The notes under the pieces are model-generated. The model searched no databases, was not told the DNA's origin, and saw nothing but the letters and a program-made list of their open reading frames with translations. A stretch of DNA of 64,000 nucleotides, taken from the NCBI GenBank assembly GCA_903632075.3, contig CAHIKZ030003481.1:7501-71500 (forward strand), written 5' to 3'. This stretch comes from Acanthosepion pharaonis. Taxonomy: Eukaryota; Mollusca; Cephalopoda; Sepiida; Sepiidae. Positions 60,860 to 64,000 of the stretch are shown here, piece after piece. Position numbers and translations under genes: made by a program. Every line of letters starts with the position of its first letter. Positions within the stretch are counted from its first letter, which is position 1.

Positions 60860-61514
60860 TGATGACTGGAGCGGGTAGTAGAATTAAACAAGAAAGAGAA
60901 GACACTGGAACAAGAAATACAATATTTATTATTAAAATTATATTAGAGTGACCAATGGCAATGCAGAAGAACTTATACCTCATACCTGTTTTATAGACTA
61001 TGCAAAAGCATTTGACATAAAAAGTATGACACAAAGATTTATTTGAAATGCGAGGAAAACTTGAATAATCCTGATTATATCCTGGAAGTAAATCGGTTGC
61101 GTACGGATAGAAAAGGAATTGAGTAAGTCACAAAAATAGAAAGGAGCGTCAGACAACAATGTGCCTTCTCGTTGGATTTATTTAAAATTTATAGCGAGTC
61201 TATTCGAAGCGAACGATAAATCCTACCAGAATTTATTATTGATAGGAACACTGTTAACAGTTCAATAGATGCAGATGACACTGTATTGATGGCAGACACA
61301 GAAAGGAAACTACAAGAAATCCTAGACGAGTTGCTAAAGGAAAGCAAGAAGAAAGGACTAACCATTAATTATAAGAAAACAAAATATATATGGTTGTCAG
61401 TAATAGGAACATTCCAAAATGTAATTTACGAATGTTGCATGTCAAAATCAAACAAGTATAAAATGTTAAATGGGGAGTGTTTTATCAGACGACGGAAAAT
61501 GTGACATCGAAATC
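60860..61514 (+). mobile_element. LINE family B fragment covering the RT active site
   Basis: Frame-shifted plus blocks read TGTRNTIFIIKIILE, then the palm DADDTVLMADTERKLQEILD, KESKKKGLTINYKKTKYIW and GSVLSDDGKCDIEI. The RT active site, normally YADD, is DADD, so the Tyr is lost. The remnant starts abruptly near 60860 and switches at about 61515 to LINE A sequence in the same orientation. It matches the family B copies at 12.8 and 40.1 kb, which hold the following C-terminal region. Confidence 0.75.
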
Positions 61515-61596
61515 CACATTATAAGAATACATTTTATAAATCAACCATTCATCCGTGCATTGAATACTATTGCGATATCTGGTCTCGTTCTCCTGC

Positions 61597-61597
<1 letters not shown>

Positions 61598-61641
<44 letters not shown>
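61598..61641. repeat. (TA)n microsatellite inside LINE A coding remnant
   Basis: About 21 TA units lie between SPAT and ILDKIQ, where the 13.3-kb copy has a short TATATATTTA. Confidence 0.95.
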
Positions 61642-61643
<2 letters not shown>

Positions 61644-62052
61644 AGATTCTCGACAAAATCCAAACAAGGATCTGCAATGTAATCGGTCCTGACCTGGCAT
61701 CTTTTCACTTCGGTCATTTTTGCCACCAACATGACGTGGCTTCTCACTGTTTTTCTATAAATATTTTCATGGTAATTGTTCTAAGATTTGCTTCTTGGTA
61801 CGCCGACAGCATTAATTTAAGCGCGCTACTAGATCGACCTCTAGGTCTCTAGATGTGACCGTAACTTCTACTCTAATAGTTTCTTTCCTCGCACTTCTCG
61901 CATGTGGAACTCTCTTCCAGTTTATTGCTTCTCTGTCACATAATATCTTCAAATATTTACATGCAACGTTCATTTTTACTGACTCCTGTTCATTTATTGT
62001 CCTTTCTTTGCAATAGTTTTCTTATTCTTTTTCATTCCCAGTAACTCCTAGT

Positions 62053-62275
62053 ATATTTAGCTAGGGTTGCATGTGACACAAGGCCGGTTTAACGTGGGTT
62101 TTCCGAGCCCGTAGGCTCGGCCAAAAATATTCCCTTTCGAACCCGTATAAATGGGTTCAGGGGCAGTCTACATCCCCGAACGAGACTCTGCCCTTCGGCG
62201 GAGCCTCGCCGGGTTCCTCTCTGTCCGAAAGCAGAGTGTTCGACTGTTTAGCTGGAACAGGTTGCAGCGAGACAA
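62053..62275 (-). mobile_element. Inverted single copy of the hairpin cassette
   Basis: The reverse complement carries the same ordered modules as the tandem units at 62.6-63.7 kb: GAGGAACCCGG, CGCCGAAGGGC, GTCTCGTTCGGGGA, CATTTATACGGGTTC, GGCCGAGCCTACGGGCTCGG, CCACGTTAAA and CGGCCTTGTG. Hairpin stems are kept while loops differ. It sits inside the LINE A 3' region and is flanked by AACTCCTAGT at 62043-62052 and 62276-62285. It has no coding capacity that I can support. Confidence 0.75.
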
Positions 62276-62339
62276 AACTCCTAGTGGTCTTATCGCCTTG
62301 CTTGGGGTTAAATTATAATATGTAATATTAATGACAATA

Positions 62340-62590
62340 ACAAAAGCACAGTTTTATGTTTGATCGCAACTAAACTCGCGAGCACGTGACGCCGATATAA
62401 AAACAAGGCTAAGTGTCAAAATTAGAACAACTACCTGATTATAAAAATAATTACATGCAAAATGGTCAAAATGGCAACCGTCAGCTTCAAGGTGGATGAT
62501 CTTCAGATGAGTAATTGTTATGGGTTCATACCCATAATAATAATAATGGACTATTCCATACTTAATAAATACTGCGCCTCGGGAGTAGGC
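62340..62590. other. Unassigned sequence between the two hairpin-cassette sites
   Basis: Contains a small hairpin, ATGGGTTCATACCCAT, at about 62519-62534 and an AATAAT tract. The sequence shifts to the array units near 62595. No gene is recognised. Confidence 0.4.
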
Positions 62591-62604
62591 AAAGAGACAG
62601 TCGT

Positions 62605-63682
62605 TCACTTTTGAACAGACTGCTGGGTTTGAACTCTCTTCCTACGGGCGGGAGGAACCCGAAGGAGGCTACGCCGAAAGGCGGAGACTCCTTCGGGGAG
62701 GTAAAACCGGCCCAGAACCCGTTTATACGGGTTCAAATGGGCTATTTTTTGGCCGAGCCTAATGGCTCGGGAATGCCCACGTTAAAAAGGCCTTGTGCCA
62801 CATGACACCCTCGTGAAAGGGGGTGACTGAATATCGTCAGTCGTTCAACTCTGAACCGACTGTTCGGTTCAACTCTCTTCCTACGGGCGGGATGAACCCG
62901 AAGGAGGCTACGCCGAAGCGCGGAGTCTCCTTCTGGGAGGTAAAACCGGCCCAGAACCCATTTATACGGGTTCAAATGGGCTATTTTTTGGCCGAGCCTA
63001 ATGGCTCGGGAATGCCCACGTTAAAAAGGCCTTGTGCCACTTGACACCCTCGTGGGGGGTGGGGGGTGACTGAATATTGTCAGTCGTTCACTTTTGAACC
63101 GACTGCTCGTTTTAACTCTCTTCCTACGGGCGGGAGGAACCCGAAGGAGGCTACGCCGATGGGCGGAGTCTCCTTCGGGGAGGTAAAACCGGCCCAGAAC
63201 CCGTTTATACGGGTTCAAATGGGCTATTTTTTGGCCGAGCCTAATGGTTCGGGAACGCTCACGTTAAAAAGGCCTTGTGCCACATGACACACTCGTGGGT
63301 GGGGGTGACTCTGAACTGACTGTTCGGTTCAACTCTCTTCCTACAGGCGGGAGGAACCCGAAGGAGGCTACGCCGAAGGGCGGAGTCTCCTTCGGGGATG
63401 TAAAACCGGCCCAGAACCCGTTTATACGGGTTCAAATTGGCTATTTTTTGGCCGAGCCTAATGGCTCGGGAATGCCCACGTTAAAAAGGCCTTGTGCCAC
63501 ATGACACCGTCGTGGGGGGGTGGTGACTGAATATCGTCAGTCGCTCAAGTCTTGAACGACAGATCGGTTGAATTTGCCTCCGGGCGGGGAGGAACCCGAA
63601 TGAGGCTACGCCGAGGGGCGGAGTCTCATTCGGGGAGGTAGACCGGCCCTGAGCCCGTTTATACGGGTTCAATGGGCATATT
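62605..63682 (+). repeat. Tandem array of ~240-bp GC-rich hairpin cassettes, five units
   Basis: CCTACGGGCGGGA-type landmarks occur at 62641, 62880, 63123, 63340 and about 63576, giving periods of 239, 243, 217 and about 236 bp. Each unit strings together hairpins: GAACCGACTGTTCGGTTC, a 10-bp stem CCCGAAGGAG/CTCCTTCGGG holding a CGCC/GGCG inner stem, GAACCCGTTTATACGGGTTC, and GGCCGAGCCTAATGGCTCGG. GACTG/CAGTC is an extra stem in some units. Open frames of about 70 codons recur on both strands but are only a by-product of the repeat. No transposase, promoter or known RNA family is recognised. The high GC contrasts sharply with the AT-rich surroundings. Confidence 0.9.
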
Positions 63683-63684
63683 GT

Positions 63685-64000
63685 TCTCTCTACTAAACCT
63701 GATTGTTCATACTAACACTTCTACTTCGCTGTATATATTCCTGTTTGTAATATATCTGTGTTATTCCATACCTGTGTTCAAGTTCTTCTTTATTGGTTCT
63801 ACCTTGGACTATCACCCGGGGTACAAGGAACCGGACCATAACAGTAATGAAAATAGAAGCATAGATAAACACTTAATCTGAGTCAAATACTATAACAGGG
63901 AATTATTCTCAAGACTTGAGTTAGAAACCGAAATTTCACTCCAAATCACGTTCTGCTTGCGATATTTAAAATGCATGAATCATAGAACTTACAGGTACAT
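63685..64000. other. Unassigned sequence at the right edge
   Basis: No gene or repeat family is recognised. A 69-codon plus frame starting in the last hairpin unit is probably fortuitous. Confidence 0.4.

Larger units (their letters stand above)
61515..62340 (+). mobile_element. LINE family A fragment joined to LINE B and interrupted by a hairpin cassette
   Basis: From about 61530 the plus strand reads YKSTIHPCIEYYCDIWSRSP, and after a (TA)n tract ILDKIQTRICNVIGPDLAS. The remaining C-terminal part is badly decayed. The 3' non-coding region starts with CCCAGTAACTCCTAG at about 62038, is broken by a 223-bp inverted hairpin cassette, and resumes at 62276 with CTCCTAGTGGTCTTATCGCC and the family end GGGGTTAAAT. 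It is therefore a three-part composite. Confidence 0.75.

Noticed and set aside
62611..63504. Repeated ~73-codon frames with PTGGRNPKEATPKGG and LAEPNGSGMPTLKRPCAT
   Set aside because: They are translations of the hairpin units. Palindromic structure explains the sequence better than coding, frames also exist on the other strand, and the unit length is not a constant multiple of three.
62100..63682. Hammerhead ribozyme in the hairpin units
   Set aside because: I looked for the CTGANGA and GAAA core words in proper order on both strands and did not find them.

Overview
The window looks like intergenic or intronic DNA from a large, AT-rich, repeat-dense animal genome. The mix of dead retroelement families, long (TA)n-(TG)n tracts, a 5S rRNA-like unit and low GC best fits a cephalopod mollusc, probably octopus-like. 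This is a judgement from remembered families; no search was run. I find no intact host protein-coding gene and no credible exon series. Nearly all recognisable coding signal is decayed transposable-element sequence, and most other open frames are short or lie inside tandem repeats. Layout: 1.38-3.86 kb holds a decayed LINE (family C, + strand: zinc knuckles, endonuclease, start of RT) interrupted by a microsatellite and a gutted mariner-like transposase. A GC-rich island at 3.95-4.45 kb starts with a 119-bp 5S rRNA-like sequence on the minus strand. A Ty3/gypsy internal region (minus) covers 5.39-7.6 kb, abutting a LINE family A fragment. A Penelope-like remnant (minus) lies at 9.65-10.6 kb. 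LINE fragments recur up to 62.3 kb: A is CR1/jockey-like, B is RTE/L2-like, D is a long minus-strand copy at 30.4-32.95 kb, and E spans 53.65-56.04 kb. Several are nested or chimeric. The most striking structures are three tandem arrays. At 34.34-35.51 kb is an ~18-bp C-rich minisatellite that is open in several frames. At 42.96-49.26 kb is an ~150-copy 42-bp minisatellite with extreme G over C strand bias, a 1-kb block repeated exactly 84 units away, and an inverted tail. At 62.61-63.68 kb are five ~240-bp GC-rich units, each a series of perfect hairpins, plus one inverted copy sitting in a dead LINE tail. One stem position of these hairpins is G:C, T:A or C:G in different copies, always paired. 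This hairpin cassette is the best candidate for something undescribed. Nothing suggests genes working together: the region records insertion, internal deletion, microsatellite expansion and tandem amplification. Possible regulatory signal is limited to a CpG-richer patch at 20.79-21.32 kb.
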